Source: Streptosporangium oxazolinicum
Lineage (GTDB): Bacteria; Actinomycetota; Actinomycetes; Streptosporangiales; Streptosporangiaceae
Assembly: GCF_039537505.1 (NCBI RefSeq)
Contig: NZ_BAABAQ010000003.1
Coordinates: 434,001-498,000 of the forward strand
Reading direction: 5' to 3'
DNA length: 64,000 bases
This document shows, piece after piece, positions 24,305 through 32,749 of the stretch; within the stretch, counting starts at the first letter, position 1, and each line of letters starts with the position of its first letter. The translations under genes and the position numbers were made by a program. The notes below the pieces were generated by a model. The model had not been told where the DNA came from. It saw only the letters and a list, made by a program, of their open reading frames with translations, and made no database searches.

Positions 24305-27155
24305 CGTAGACCTCCATTTCCCATAGGGAGTAGCCGTACGCGGTCGCGCGCTGGGTGCCGTACACCCGCACGTATCGAGCACTGGTCGCGGTGAAGCTCA
24401 CGTCGTCCACGCCGCCGTCACCGGCGGTCGTGGCGTGCACCTGCGTCCAGGTAGTGCCATTGGTCGAGGTCTCGATCCGGTACGCCGTCCCGTACGCGGC
24501 CTCCCACTGCAGTTTCACCCGGTTCACCTGGCGGGCCGCGCCCAGGTCCACCGAGATCCACTGCGGGTCGGAGAACGCCGACGACCAGCGCGTACCGAGG
24601 TTGCCGTCCACCGCGTTGGATCCCGCGGAGGCGGCGTTCTCCGTCGAGGACGCGGTGACCGGGCGGCCCGCCGACAGCAGCGTGCCGGTGGGCGGCGGGC
24701 CCGTCCCGGTGGTGAGGGTGAAGTCGTCCACGTCGAACAGCGGGCCCGCCCCTCCGGCGAAGACCAGGAAGAGCTTGGTGGTCCCGGCCGGGGCGTTCGC
24801 CAGGGTGGCGGAGACGTCGACGAACGTCTCCCACCCGCCGGTCGGTGCCACGGTGGCGGTGCCCAGCAGGGTCCCGGTCGCCGAACCCGCCCTGACCTGG
24901 ATCGTCCCACCGGCCCCCGCCGAGGAGACCCGGGCGGTGAGCCTGGTGACACCGCTCAGGACGTAGGGGTCGAAGGAGATCCAGTCACCGTTCTCGATGC
25001 TGCCCACCGTCTTCGCGCCGTGCGCGGTCGGCTTGTCGTACACGGTGACGCCCTGGGAGGTGGTGTAGTGCTCGGCCTGCCGGTTCCTCGGCTGGGTGAC
25101 GTGCTGGGTGTGGGTGGTGAGCCCGCCCGCGTCGGTGTACTCGGCGTCCCAGACCCCGAACAGGTTGGCGGCCCCGTCGTGCTCGCCGTTGCCGGGTGTC
25201 TGGATCGTGCCCGAGCAGCCGTTGGCGTTGGCGAGCGGGTGGCCGTGGGTGTCGTGACCGAGGATGTAGGTCATCTTCACCTTGGCGCAGTCGATCGTCG
25301 TGTCCTCCGCGTCGGTGACCGTGATCCGGTACGGCACGGCGTCGTTGAAGCTGAACACCTGCCCGTTGAGCGGGAGATCGATCCGCACGACGGGTGCGGT
25401 GTTGCCGACGTTGATCTCGATGTTGGCCGTCGCGGTGTTGCCCGTACTGTCCCTGACGGTCAGGGTGACGATCCGCCTGCCGTTCGTGGTGTAGGTGTAG
25501 GTGGGGTTGGCCGCCGTGGAGGTGCCGCCGTCACCGAACGCCCAGGAGTAGGTGAGCGCGTCGCCGTCCGGGTCGGAGCTGCCCGCCGAGGAGAACGCCA
25601 CGGTCAGCGGCGCCTTCCCGGAGACCTTGTCGGAGGTGGCCTTGGCGATGGGCGCCCGCCCGCCGGTGCCGATGTGCTCGATGCGGTACAGCGCCGAGTC
25701 CTGGTTGCCGTTGAACCAGCCGGTGCCGTAGTCGAGCACGTAGAGGGCGCCGTCGGGGCCGAACGCCATGTCCATCACCAGTTTGCCCGACCAGGGGAAG
25801 GGCTGGATGGTGCCCCGGCTGCCGTCGGCGTTGACCTCGATGTCCTTGATCCACTGACGCTGGAGCTCACCGGCGAGGAAGTGCCCGTCGAGCGACTGCG
25901 GGAACTTGACCGGCGAGTTCAGCGCGGCGTTGTAGCGGTAGACGACGCCGCCCATCGGCGACTCCGCGCCACAGCCGAACGGCTGGAAGTTGCAGCCGTC
26001 GTAGGTGATCCAGGCGGGCTTGGCCGCGGGCAGCCTGACCTGGCCGGTGTTCTTGCGCGAGGTGTTGTCCGGGCCGCCCGCGCAGTTGTACTTCGCCCCG
26101 ATCGTCGCGGTGGCGTAGTCGTAGCGGGCGTAGGTCTCGGCCGGGGTGTTGTTGCCCGTGCAGTACGGCCAGCCGTAGAAGCCCGGCCCGGTGATCCGGT
26201 TGAACTCGACCTGCCCGCCGGGGCCGCGCGGACCGGCGGCCCCCGCGTCGGGGCCGTAGTCGCCGAGGTAGACGACGCCGGTGGCCTTGTCGACGCTCAT
26301 CCGGAACGGGTTGCGGAAGCCCATCGCGTAGATCTCCGGACGGGTGTTCGCGGTGCCCGGCGCGAACATGTTCCCGGCCGGGATCGAGTACGACCCGTCG
26401 GCGTTCACCTTGATACGCAGCACCTTGCCGCGCAGGTCGTTGGTGTTGGCGGCGGTGCGCTGCGCGTCGAGCACGGGGTTGCGGTTCGGCCTGTCGTCCA
26501 GCGGGGCGTAGCCGTCGTTGAAGCCGGGCTCGCTGTCGTCGCCGGTGGTCAGGTAGAGGTTGCCCGCGGCGTCGAAGTCGATGTCACCGCCGACGTGGCA
26601 GCAGGTGCCGCGGTCGGTCTTGACCTGCAGGACGCTCTTCTCGCTCGCGAGGTCGAGCGTGCCGTCGGTGTTCAGCCTGAAACGCGAGAGCCGGTTGTAG
26701 CCTTCGAACCGCGCGAAGTCCGCCGGGGTGCCGTCGGGCGGGGAGCCGTTCGGCGGCGTGGACAGCGGCGGCGCGTAGTAGAGGTAGACGAACCGGTTGG
26801 TGGCGAAGCCGGGATCGACGCCGACGCCCTGCATGCCCTCCTCGTCGTTGAAGTAGACGGAGAGCTTGCCCGACACCTTGGTGTTTCCGGCGGCGTCGGT
26901 GATCCGGACCGTGCCGTCGCGGGCGGTGTGCAGGACGGAGCGGTCGGGCAGCACCGCCATCGTCATGGGCTCTCCCACCTCGGCGACGCCCTTGGCCAGC
27001 GTGACCTGCTGGAACTTGGTGGGGTCGACGGGCGGGGCGGCGGCGCTCGCCGAGGCCGCGGTTGGTACGGCGGCGGTGGCCGGGAGCGGGGACAGGAGGG
27101 CGGTCACGGTGAGGAGAGCGGTTAAGGGTGGTAACCATCGGCGGAGCGAGGCCAT
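24297..27155 (-). CDS. Secreted glucose/sorbosone dehydrogenase with PKD, CBM6-like and discoidin modules
   Basis: 952 residues with a signal peptide (to about 30). The PQQ-type GSDH beta-propeller (about 45-480) shows EPMTMAVLPDRSVLHTARDG, GMQGVGVDPGF, CCHVGGDIDFDAAGNLYLTTGD and YAMGFRNPFRMSVD. A PKD domain follows (about 500-590; SSDPDGDALTYSWAFGDGG), then a CBM6-like module (about 690-810; RQAEHYTTSQGVTVYD...DWISFDP) and a discoidin module (about 820-952). It should oxidise sugars outside the cell while bound to polysaccharide. Four LacI-type operator-like sites lie upstream. It is co-transcribed with the ThuA gene. Confidence 0.9.
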   Translation of the reverse strand: MASLRRWLPPLTALLTVTALLSPLPATAAVPTAASASAAAPPVDPTKFQQVTLAKGVAEVGEPMTMAVLPDRSVLHTARDGTVRITDAAGNTKVSGKLSVYFNDEEGMQGVGVDPGFATNRFVYLYYAPPLSTPPNGSPPDGTPADFARFEGYNRLSRFRLNTDGTLDLASEKSVLQVKTDRGTCCHVGGDIDFDAAGNLYLTTGDDSEPGFNDGYAPLDDRPNRNPVLDAQRTAANTNDLRGKVLRIKVNADGSYSIPAGNMFAPGTANTRPEIYAMGFRNPFRMSVDKATGVVYLGDYGPDAGAAGPRGPGGQVEFNRITGPGFYGWPYCTGNNTPAETYARYDYATATIGAKYNCAGGPDNTSRKNTGQVRLPAAKPAWITYDGCNFQPFGCGAESPMGGVVYRYNAALNSPVKFPQSLDGHFLAGELQRQWIKDIEVNADGSRGTIQPFPWSGKLVMDMAFGPDGALYVLDYGTGWFNGNQDSALYRIEHIGTGGRAPIAKATSDKVSGKAPLTVAFSSAGSSDPDGDALTYSWAFGDGGTSTAANPTYTYTTNGRRIVTLTVRDSTGNTATANIEINVGNTAPVVRIDLPLNGQVFSFNDAVPYRITVTDAEDTTIDCAKVKMTYILGHDTHGHPLANANGCSGTIQTPGNGEHDGAANLFGVWDAEYTDAGGLTTHTQHVTQPRNRQAEHYTTSQGVTVYDKPTAHGAKTVGSIENGDWISFDPYVLSGVTRLTARVSSAGAGGTIQVRAGSATGTLLGTATVAPTGGWETFVDVSATLANAPAGTTKLFLVFAGGAGPLFDVDDFTLTTGTGPPPTGTLLSAGRPVTASSTENAASAGSNAVDGNLGTRWSSAFSDPQWISVDLGAARQVNRVKLQWEAAYGTAYRIETSTNGTTWTQVHATTAGDGGVDDVSFTATSARYVRVYGTQRATAYGYSLWEMEVYGA

Positions 27156-27254
27156 GGGGGTGACTCCAGGTCTCTGTGGGGGGTGGACCGGTGGTCAGGG
27201 TCTCGGGGCGGGGGGGTTCGGAGTCTCTGGCGGGGGACACCGGGAAATTATCGA

Positions 27255-27268
27255 GGGAGCGCTCTCCC
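27255..27268. promoter_or_regulatory. LacI-type operator-like palindrome 1
   Basis: GGGAGCGCTCTCCC, centred on GAGCGCTC, 100 bp upstream of the GSDH start. It resembles the CebR-type box TGGGAGCGCTCCCA of actinomycete LacI sugar repressors. Confidence 0.6.
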
Positions 27269-27364
27269 AACCCGAGATTGCTCTTGCCCGACAATCCTTG
27301 TCAAGAGGCTGCTTAACCTGGCGGAAACAGCCCGCACACTCCGAGCGAACACCGGTGCGTTCCA

Positions 27365-27376
27365 GGGAACGCTCCC
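27365..27376. promoter_or_regulatory. LacI-type operator-like palindrome 2
   Basis: GGGAACGCTCCC, an imperfect version of the same box. Confidence 0.5.
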
Positions 27377-27436
27377 TTACCGCCCTGTTGCACCGTGACA
27401 ACCATCTCTGAGCTGGCCAAATACGGAGCTCTTCGA

Positions 27437-27449
27437 GGAAGCGCTTTCC
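27437..27449. promoter_or_regulatory. LacI-type operator-like palindrome 3
   Basis: GGAAGCGCTTTCC, centred on the perfect AAGCGCTT. Confidence 0.55.
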
Positions 27450-27527
27450 CTCTCCCCTCCGATCGGCCGCCGACTCCACGAGGCTCCGCCGTCGACAGGA
27501 AACGGGAACGCAACCATCCCATGGCAG

Positions 27528-27539
27528 GGAGCGCTCTCT
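27528..27539. promoter_or_regulatory. LacI-type operator-like palindrome 4
   Basis: GGGAGCGCTCTC, matching site 1 over twelve bases. Confidence 0.55.
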
Positions 27540-27708
27540 TCATGATCGCTAACCTGTCGCCCGCCAACGGCCCGTCAGGAGTCGGCCGAGGCCGCCGATC
27601 CCCGGTCGCCCGGTGGAGCTCACCGGTCTCGCGAGTCAGGAAATGAGTGACGGATCCTGACGCGAAAGAACAGGGTTCCAAAGAAAGGCCACACCGAGGG
27701 GGACGGGT

Positions 27709-27975
27709 TTTCCCGTCGCGCACCGGCGGGGCCTGGACGGACTTCCCGGTCACGCGTCGGCGGAGCCGGAATGGGGTTTCCAAACACGCACCGGCGAAGG
27801 CGGGGCGGGCTTTCCCGTCGCATACCGACAGCTCCGAAGCAGACTTTCCGGTCGCACACCAACGGATCCGGGACAGGATTTCCGGTCGCGCACCAACGGA
27901 GTCCACCCGGGCTTTCCTGTCGCGCGCCGACGAAGCCGGTCCGGCTTTCCGGTTATCCGCCGACGGCACCTGGGA
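27709..27975. repeat. Degenerate tandem repeat, about 8 copies of 33-35 bp
   Basis: Units of the form TTTCCCGTCGCGCACCGACGG followed by about 12 variable bases start near 27710, 27743, 27778, 27811, 27844, 27880, 27912 and 27945. The TTCC-GTCGC-CACC core is the conserved part. The spacing is mostly a multiple of three, so both strands give periodic 11-12 residue frames, but none looks like a protein family. Confidence 0.7.
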
Positions 27976-28397
27976 GGACGCCGGATGGACGGGGACCCGC
28001 CACTCCACGGGCCCCTCGGACCCCGAACCAGAGTTTTAGTGATATTTCGTACTATTCCCCCTAAATGCCCTTATAGATCTTCGTGGCCCCGCATTGGCGA
28101 GGAGTACCCCCGCACGGGCGAGGATCCCGAAACACCGCCAGGGCCTCGGCGTTCTCCCCCGCGGAACGGATCGTGAAAGCCGCCCAAGCGGCCCGATACC
28201 TTTCACGACCCACGACGACACAGGACGCCCGTCCCCGCCGAATGCGCGATGTTTCATTCGAGACCCGGAGGCGGGAGAATCCACCGGGCCGCATTCCAAA
28301 GAGCACATCACCGGATATGGTGACGCGCGCCGGTATCTACGGCAGAATCGGTGACCTGCCACGCGGCACAGAGAACATCAATCTCCGGTGAGGTTTC

Positions 28398-28748
28398 ATG
28401 GTTGTGGTGGCGGTCCCGAGTGTGTCCGGTCACGGGGCCATCCAAATCGAGCTCGACGAATTAGCGACGAATGACCACTCCTCGATCTACGACGGCGACA
28501 CCCGAGGAGCACTCGAAAAGCCGCTGGCGATCAGCCGTCACCTGTTCAGCGAGGCGATCCAGATGGTGACGACCTGCGCCTACGAGGTGGGCGACCAGAT
28601 CGAGGCCATGGCGGAGAAGGCGCGTCCCGACGAGTTCGAGATGCAAATCGCCGTGAAGGTCGACGGCAAGGTCGGGGCGAAGATCGTGGAGTTGAGTTCG
28701 GGGGCGCAGCTCCTGGTGACGCTGCGCTGGAGGAAGCCGACTCCATGA
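28398..28748 (+). CDS. Trypco1-like (CU044_2847-type) protein, first gene of conflict block A
   Basis: 116 residues. I recognise the trypsin-co-occurring domain 1 layout: an early strand IQIELDEL, a central helix LFSEAIQMVTTCAYEVGDQIEAM, then FEMQIAVKVDGKVGAKIVELSSGAQLLVTLRWRKP. Family members are small partners of trypsin-like or CHAT effectors in NTP-dependent conflict systems; their biochemistry is unknown to me. Both are encoded in this operon. The stop overlaps the ATPase start (ATGA, 28745-28748). GTGAGG is the ribosome site. Confidence 0.75.
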   Translation: MVVVAVPSVSGHGAIQIELDELATNDHSSIYDGDTRGALEKPLAISRHLFSEAIQMVTTCAYEVGDQIEAMAEKARPDEFEMQIAVKVDGKVGAKIVELSSGAQLLVTLRWRKPTP

Positions 28749-29680
28749 CCGAGGTACGGATTCTGCCCTACAGCCACGTCGTCGGGCAGACGGATCTGCG
28801 CCGGTGCCTGGAGCTGGCCTTCATCGCGCCGGGCATCGGCGGCGTGCTCGTCAGCGGCGAGCGCGGCACGGCCAAGTCGACCACGGTGCGGTCCTTCAGC
28901 CTCATGGCCCACGGCGGGCTCCCGGTCACGCTGCCCATCAACGCCACCGAGGACCGCGTGCTGGGCGGCTGGAGCATCGACGCGCTGATGACGGGCGGGA
29001 CCGAGTGGCAGGCGGGTCTGCTGGAGGCCGCGGGCAAGCAGGGCCTCCTCTACATCGACGAGGTCAACCTCCTCGACGATCACCTGGTCAACATCATCCT
29101 GGACGTCACCTCGACCAACGTGCTCGTGGTCCATCGCGAGGGGCTCGACCGGCCGGCGATCGCCGTCAAGTTCACGCTCGTCGGCACCATGAACCCCGAG
29201 GAGGGGTGGTTGCGCCCGCAGCTTCTCGACCGGTTCGGCCTGCTGGTGCCGGTCAGCGCCGAGACGGCGGTCGAGCAGCGGCACGAGATCCTCCGCACGG
29301 TCCTGCGGTTCGAGGAGGAGATCACCAAGCCGTCCTCCCCGTGGCTGGAGCAGGGGGCCGCGCGGGATCGGGAGATACGCAAGCGCCTTGAATGGGCGAG
29401 GGCGAGGGTGGGCGAGGTGCGGACGCCGGACGAGATCCTCGGGCTCTGCTCCCGGATCTCGGCGAGGTTCGAGGTGGCCGGGCACCGTGGCGAGAAGGTG
29501 ATGGCACTGGCCGCCAGGGCGCGGGCGGCACTGAACGGACATGGGGTCGTCACCGCCGAGGACGTCGGCGCGGTGGCCGAGTTCGCCCTGGCCCATCGCC
29601 TTCCCGAGGCGGTGTACGGAGAGTCGATCAAGTGGACCGCCAAGGAGCGGGACCAGCTGGACAAGATCATTTCGGGGTGA
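28745..29680 (+). CDS. BchI/MoxR-like AAA+ ATPase
   Basis: 311 residues. The magnesium-chelatase I-subunit pattern is strong: HVVGQTDLRRCLELAFI, Walker A SGERGTAKST (38-47), the ATEDRVLGG insert, Walker B LLYIDEVNLLDDHLV (Asp105/Glu106), sensor VGTMNPEEGWLRPQLLDRFG, and a helical lid with RTPDEILGLCSRIS. No chelatase H subunit or tetrapyrrole gene is nearby. The neighbour is a BchD-like vWA protein, so the pair should form a ring that remodels or gates effectors, as in MoxR-vWA systems. Confidence 0.88.
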   Translation: MTEVRILPYSHVVGQTDLRRCLELAFIAPGIGGVLVSGERGTAKSTTVRSFSLMAHGGLPVTLPINATEDRVLGGWSIDALMTGGTEWQAGLLEAAGKQGLLYIDEVNLLDDHLVNIILDVTSTNVLVVHREGLDRPAIAVKFTLVGTMNPEEGWLRPQLLDRFGLLVPVSAETAVEQRHEILRTVLRFEEEITKPSSPWLEQGAARDREIRKRLEWARARVGEVRTPDEILGLCSRISARFEVAGHRGEKVMALAARARAALNGHGVVTAEDVGAVAEFALAHRLPEAVYGESIKWTAKERDQLDKIISG

Positions 29681-31431
29681 CCATGGCCATGCCGACCGCA
29701 TCGCGAGTGAGGTACGCCCTGGCGTGCGCCGCGCTCGACCCACGGCTCCGCGGGGTGCTCCTGTTCGACCTGGAGCCCGCCCTGCTCCTCGGCATCGGGC
29801 ACTGGCTCGGCTCGCTTCTCGGAAACCCCCACCCGTACGTGCTGGGAGCGTCGGCCGTCGCGAACACCGCGTGGACCGGCCTGGCCTCCAGGCCCGCGTT
29901 CGGCGTCTCGCCGGGACCCCTCGTCGACAAACGTGGCGCTCCTCCCCTCACCGTCCTCGTCTCCGACCTCGCGAGGCTCTCGCTCACCGGGCAGCGGGCC
30001 GCGATCGCCCTTCTGGACGCCGACGTGGCCCACCTGGAGCGCGAGGGGCTCAGCGTGACCTGGGCGCCGCGGAGTCGGTGGGTGGCCACCTGCGCCCGCG
30101 CCGACGTCGGCCGGATCCCGCCCCATCTGCTCGACCGCTTCCCCCTGCGCGTCAACGCCGCCGGGTTGCACGCGGACCTGGAACCACCGGCGGAGAAGTG
30201 GCGTCGCGCGCTGGCCCGGGGCCGGTTGGCGACCATGCCCGACGAGGTCGCCCGAGAGGTTCTCGACCGTGTCCCGGCGGGCGTCGCCGGTGCGCGCCGT
30301 GACCTCGCCCTCGCCAGGATCAGCCGGGCGCTGGCGACCCTCGGCGGCCGTACGCGGACCACGAACGCCGATGTCAGGCGGGCGGCGTCCCTCCTGCGCC
30401 TCCCCGCGCCGCGCGACCGGGGGCACGACGCCGGTTCCGGCGACGGCGTCGCCCGAGAGCGGTACGACCCGGAAGCGGCGGGGAGAGCCGGAAGGCGCGG
30501 CGGGGAGGAGCCGTCACCCTCGGCGCGAGCGGACGGGTTCAACGTCGTGGCCCCGGCTCCCGCCCAGCCTCTCGCTCCAAGCCCCGTCTCCCCCGCCGAC
30601 CCCGGCGGCCCCTACCCCGAGGACGACACCGAACCGGAACGAGACCCGGGGTCGCTTCGCTCGCCGACCGCGCGGCACTCCTCGTCGCGGCCGAGCCACG
30701 GCAGGTCCGTCGGGTCGCGGCCGGGCACCTTCGGCGACCTGGCCCTCGTCGCCACCATCCTCGGCGCCGCCCCCCTGCAGGCGCGGCGCTGCGAAGATCA
30801 CTACTCCCGCCCGCCGCACCCTCTGCACCTGATCCCGCCGGACCTGAGGGTCCATCGCCGCAGTGCCGACCCGGCCAGGCTCCTCGTCCTCGTCCTCGAC
30901 CACACGTGCAGGGCGGGCTGGAACTGGCTCGACGCCCTCGCCCCCTACCTGCAGTGGGCCTACACCGGCAGGGCCGGTGTCTCCGTGATCGAGGTCGGCG
31001 CGGCGGGCGTCGCCAACGAGCTCCGTGCCCAGCGGTTCAGCGCGTCCAGCCTGCTCGACCCCCGGGTCGTACGAGCCCTGGAACGGCCCGTGGGCCGCTG
31101 CACCCCGCTCGCGCACGGACTCGACCTGGCCGTCGAGACACTGCGCCACCGGCTCCATCTGGGGAGGATCCCCGCCGACGACGTGCTGCTCGTCATCGTC
31201 ACCGACGGGCGCGGCAACATCCCGTTGCGCGCGAGCGCGACGGGCCGGCTACCCGATCATGTCGGCAGCGAGGGAGTGGAGGACGCGCTGGCGATGGCGC
31301 GAGAACTGAGCAGGATGAAACGGATCCACGCCGTCGTCCTCGATCCCGGCCCCCGGCCGGGCGCGGCCCTCACCCGCGCGCTGGCCGAGGCCTGCGGCGC
31401 CCGGCTCCAGCAGGGCGGTGAGCCACGATGA
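29677..31431 (+). CDS. BchD-like protein: degenerate AAA domain, linker and vWA domain
   Basis: 584 residues if the GTG at 29677 (GTGA overlap with the ATPase stop) is used; the ATG at 29683 is the alternative. The N-terminal part (about 1-245) is an ATPase-like domain without a Walker A motif, similar to the D subunit of magnesium chelatase (RYALACAALDPRLRGVLLFDLEP). A long acidic Pro-rich linker (about 245-340) follows. The C-terminal vWA domain has LVLVLDHTCRAGW at the MIDAS position (DxTxR instead of DxSxS) and VLLVIVTDGRGNIPLR. It is the expected partner of the preceding ATPase. Confidence 0.85.
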   Translation: MTMAMPTASRVRYALACAALDPRLRGVLLFDLEPALLLGIGHWLGSLLGNPHPYVLGASAVANTAWTGLASRPAFGVSPGPLVDKRGAPPLTVLVSDLARLSLTGQRAAIALLDADVAHLEREGLSVTWAPRSRWVATCARADVGRIPPHLLDRFPLRVNAAGLHADLEPPAEKWRRALARGRLATMPDEVAREVLDRVPAGVAGARRDLALARISRALATLGGRTRTTNADVRRAASLLRLPAPRDRGHDAGSGDGVARERYDPEAAGRAGRRGGEEPSPSARADGFNVVAPAPAQPLAPSPVSPADPGGPYPEDDTEPERDPGSLRSPTARHSSSRPSHGRSVGSRPGTFGDLALVATILGAAPLQARRCEDHYSRPPHPLHLIPPDLRVHRRSADPARLLVLVLDHTCRAGWNWLDALAPYLQWAYTGRAGVSVIEVGAAGVANELRAQRFSASSLLDPRVVRALERPVGRCTPLAHGLDLAVETLRHRLHLGRIPADDVLLVIVTDGRGNIPLRASATGRLPDHVGSEGVEDALAMARELSRMKRIHAVVLDPGPRPGAALTRALAEACGARLQQGGEPR

Positions 31432-31661
31432 ACGGCATGCCGAACGGGCTGCGCAGGGCACTGCTCAGAGGCGGACGTCCCTTCAACCCGCGCGCCGCCG
31501 GACCCACGCGAGCACAGGCTCCCCCGAACGGGGATCCCGGGGCGGCGGGGGCATGGGTTCCACCGGCCGGCGGCCCCGGGCCGGAAGCCGCCGCGACGCC
31601 CCCCCTTCGCCCTGCCCCCGTCGATCCCACCGCCGGCCTGCCCCCAGGACCGCCCGCCTGA
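31428..31661 (+). CDS. Short Pro/Gly/Ala-rich protein between the vWA and CHAT genes
   Basis: 77 residues: a basic N-terminal segment (MNGMPNGLRRALLRGGRPFNP), then low-complexity Pro/Ala/Gly. It overlaps the vWA stop by ATGA and its own stop is two bases before the CHAT start, so it is translationally coupled at both ends. Third-position GC bias supports coding. It could instead be the N-terminal linker of the CHAT protein separated by a frame change, but no simple one-base slip site is seen. Confidence 0.6.
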   Translation: MNGMPNGLRRALLRGGRPFNPRAAGPTRAQAPPNGDPGAAGAWVPPAGGPGPEAAATPPLRPAPVDPTAGLPPGPPA

Positions 31662-31663
31662 AC

Positions 31664-32749
31664 GTGTGGCGGGAGAGTGGCACCGGCAGGGAGAGCTACG
31701 GACTCGCGGGGGTCTGCTGCTGCGGCATCGCGCTCACCTATCAGAGGCAGCCGCAACAGGTGAAACCCTTCAGGTTGACCCTGGGAGACCTCATCCACGG
31801 CGGCGACGGCGGGGAATCCCCGACCAAGACGTTCCTGCGCCTCATGAGCTGGTCCAAGGACGCCAGCGACGGCCTCAGGGGCTTCCTCTCCGAGATCCGC
31901 CGGGCGCACGGCGACGACATCCGTATGATCATCGAGGATGTCACCGGCTACAGCCTCCCCTGGGAACTGCTGCGACACCGCGACAAGGGTCTGGCCGGTG
32001 AGTGGCTGGGCGCGCTGTTCCCGATCGCCCGCTCGGTGGGGACACCGCCCTCGGCGGTGACCAGATGCACCGGCGAGATCCTCGCCTACGTCGCTCCCGA
32101 CATGGCGGGTGACCGTGCCCTGCTGGATCGATTCCAGACGACCCCCCGGAACGTCACTCTCAAAGACCTGCTGAATCTCCTGGACGCGGAGGGCGACCCC
32201 GTCTCACTGGTCTACGTGGCCTGCCACGGAAAGTACGGGAGGACCGACATCCCCCACTCCGCGGCCGAGATCAAACTCATCGAGGGTTCTCGCGACTCGA
32301 AGCGCGGGATCAGCCTTCGCGAGATCGACGGGCACGACCTGCTCCGCCTGGAACGGGACGGCGGGCTCGTCTTCCTCAACGCCTGCCACTCCGCCAGAGA
32401 GGGCGTCTACCCCGACCTCGACAACACCACGCTGCGCAGCTTCGCGAGGGTCTTCCTCCGCGCGGGGGCCTCCGGATTCATCGGGACCATTGGAGAGGTC
32501 GGCCGGAGGCACGGGTACGACCTGGCGAAGAGCCTGCTCGACGCGTTCACCGAGAGCCCGGACACGCCCGTCGTGGTGGCCCTGCGCGACTATCGGAGAA
32601 AAGCCGCGGCCCCGATCGTGGGCGTCCCCGGCGAGGACGACGAAGAGGCCGCCGCGCGGCTGCTCCCGTTCTTCTACGCCTTCATGTACGCGTACTTCGG
32701 AAGCCCGGAAACCACCCTGAGCCCGACGCCGCGCGAGGGGATCCGGTGA
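31664..32749 (+). CDS. CHAT-domain caspase-like protease
   Basis: 361 residues from the GTG at 31664. The caspase-fold catalytic pair is visible: His188 in YVACHGKYG and Cys241 in FLNACHSAR. SGFIGTIGEVGRRHGYDLAKSLLDAF and the upstream IIEDVTGYSLPWELLRH are typical CHAT segments. CHAT proteases (the HetF/TPR-CHAT group) are cysteine endopeptidases, used as effectors in bacterial immunity. In this operon it is one of two proteases, with the trypsin-like domain of the next gene, which it overlaps by GTGA. The start could lie further upstream if the short Pro-rich frame is part of it. Confidence 0.87.
   Translation: MWRESGTGRESYGLAGVCCCGIALTYQRQPQQVKPFRLTLGDLIHGGDGGESPTKTFLRLMSWSKDASDGLRGFLSEIRRAHGDDIRMIIEDVTGYSLPWELLRHRDKGLAGEWLGALFPIARSVGTPPSAVTRCTGEILAYVAPDMAGDRALLDRFQTTPRNVTLKDLLNLLDAEGDPVSLVYVACHGKYGRTDIPHSAAEIKLIEGSRDSKRGISLREIDGHDLLRLERDGGLVFLNACHSAREGVYPDLDNTTLRSFARVFLRAGASGFIGTIGEVGRRHGYDLAKSLLDAFTESPDTPVVVALRDYRRKAAAPIVGVPGEDDEEAAARLLPFFYAFMYAYFGSPETTLSPTPREGIR

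Larger units (their letters stand above)
27156..28397. other. 1.24 kb intergenic region between the sugar oxidation genes and the conflict system
   Basis: No gene is called here. It contains four LacI-type operator-like palindromes (27255-27539), a degenerate tandem-repeat array (27709-27975) and AT-richer leader sequence before 28398. A plus-strand frame starting GTG at 27647 crosses the repeat array (130 codons) but has no recognisable domain and unremarkable codon bias. Confidence 0.6.

Noticed and set aside
27647..28039. Plus-strand 130-codon frame over the repeat array (GTG start)
   Set aside because: The periodic residues follow from the DNA repeat, there is no known domain, and codon bias is not better than in the other frames.
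28745..31431. Magnesium chelatase I/D subunits for tetrapyrrole synthesis
   Set aside because: No H subunit or tetrapyrrole genes are nearby, the D-like vWA MIDAS is altered, and the operon context is protease/GTPase.
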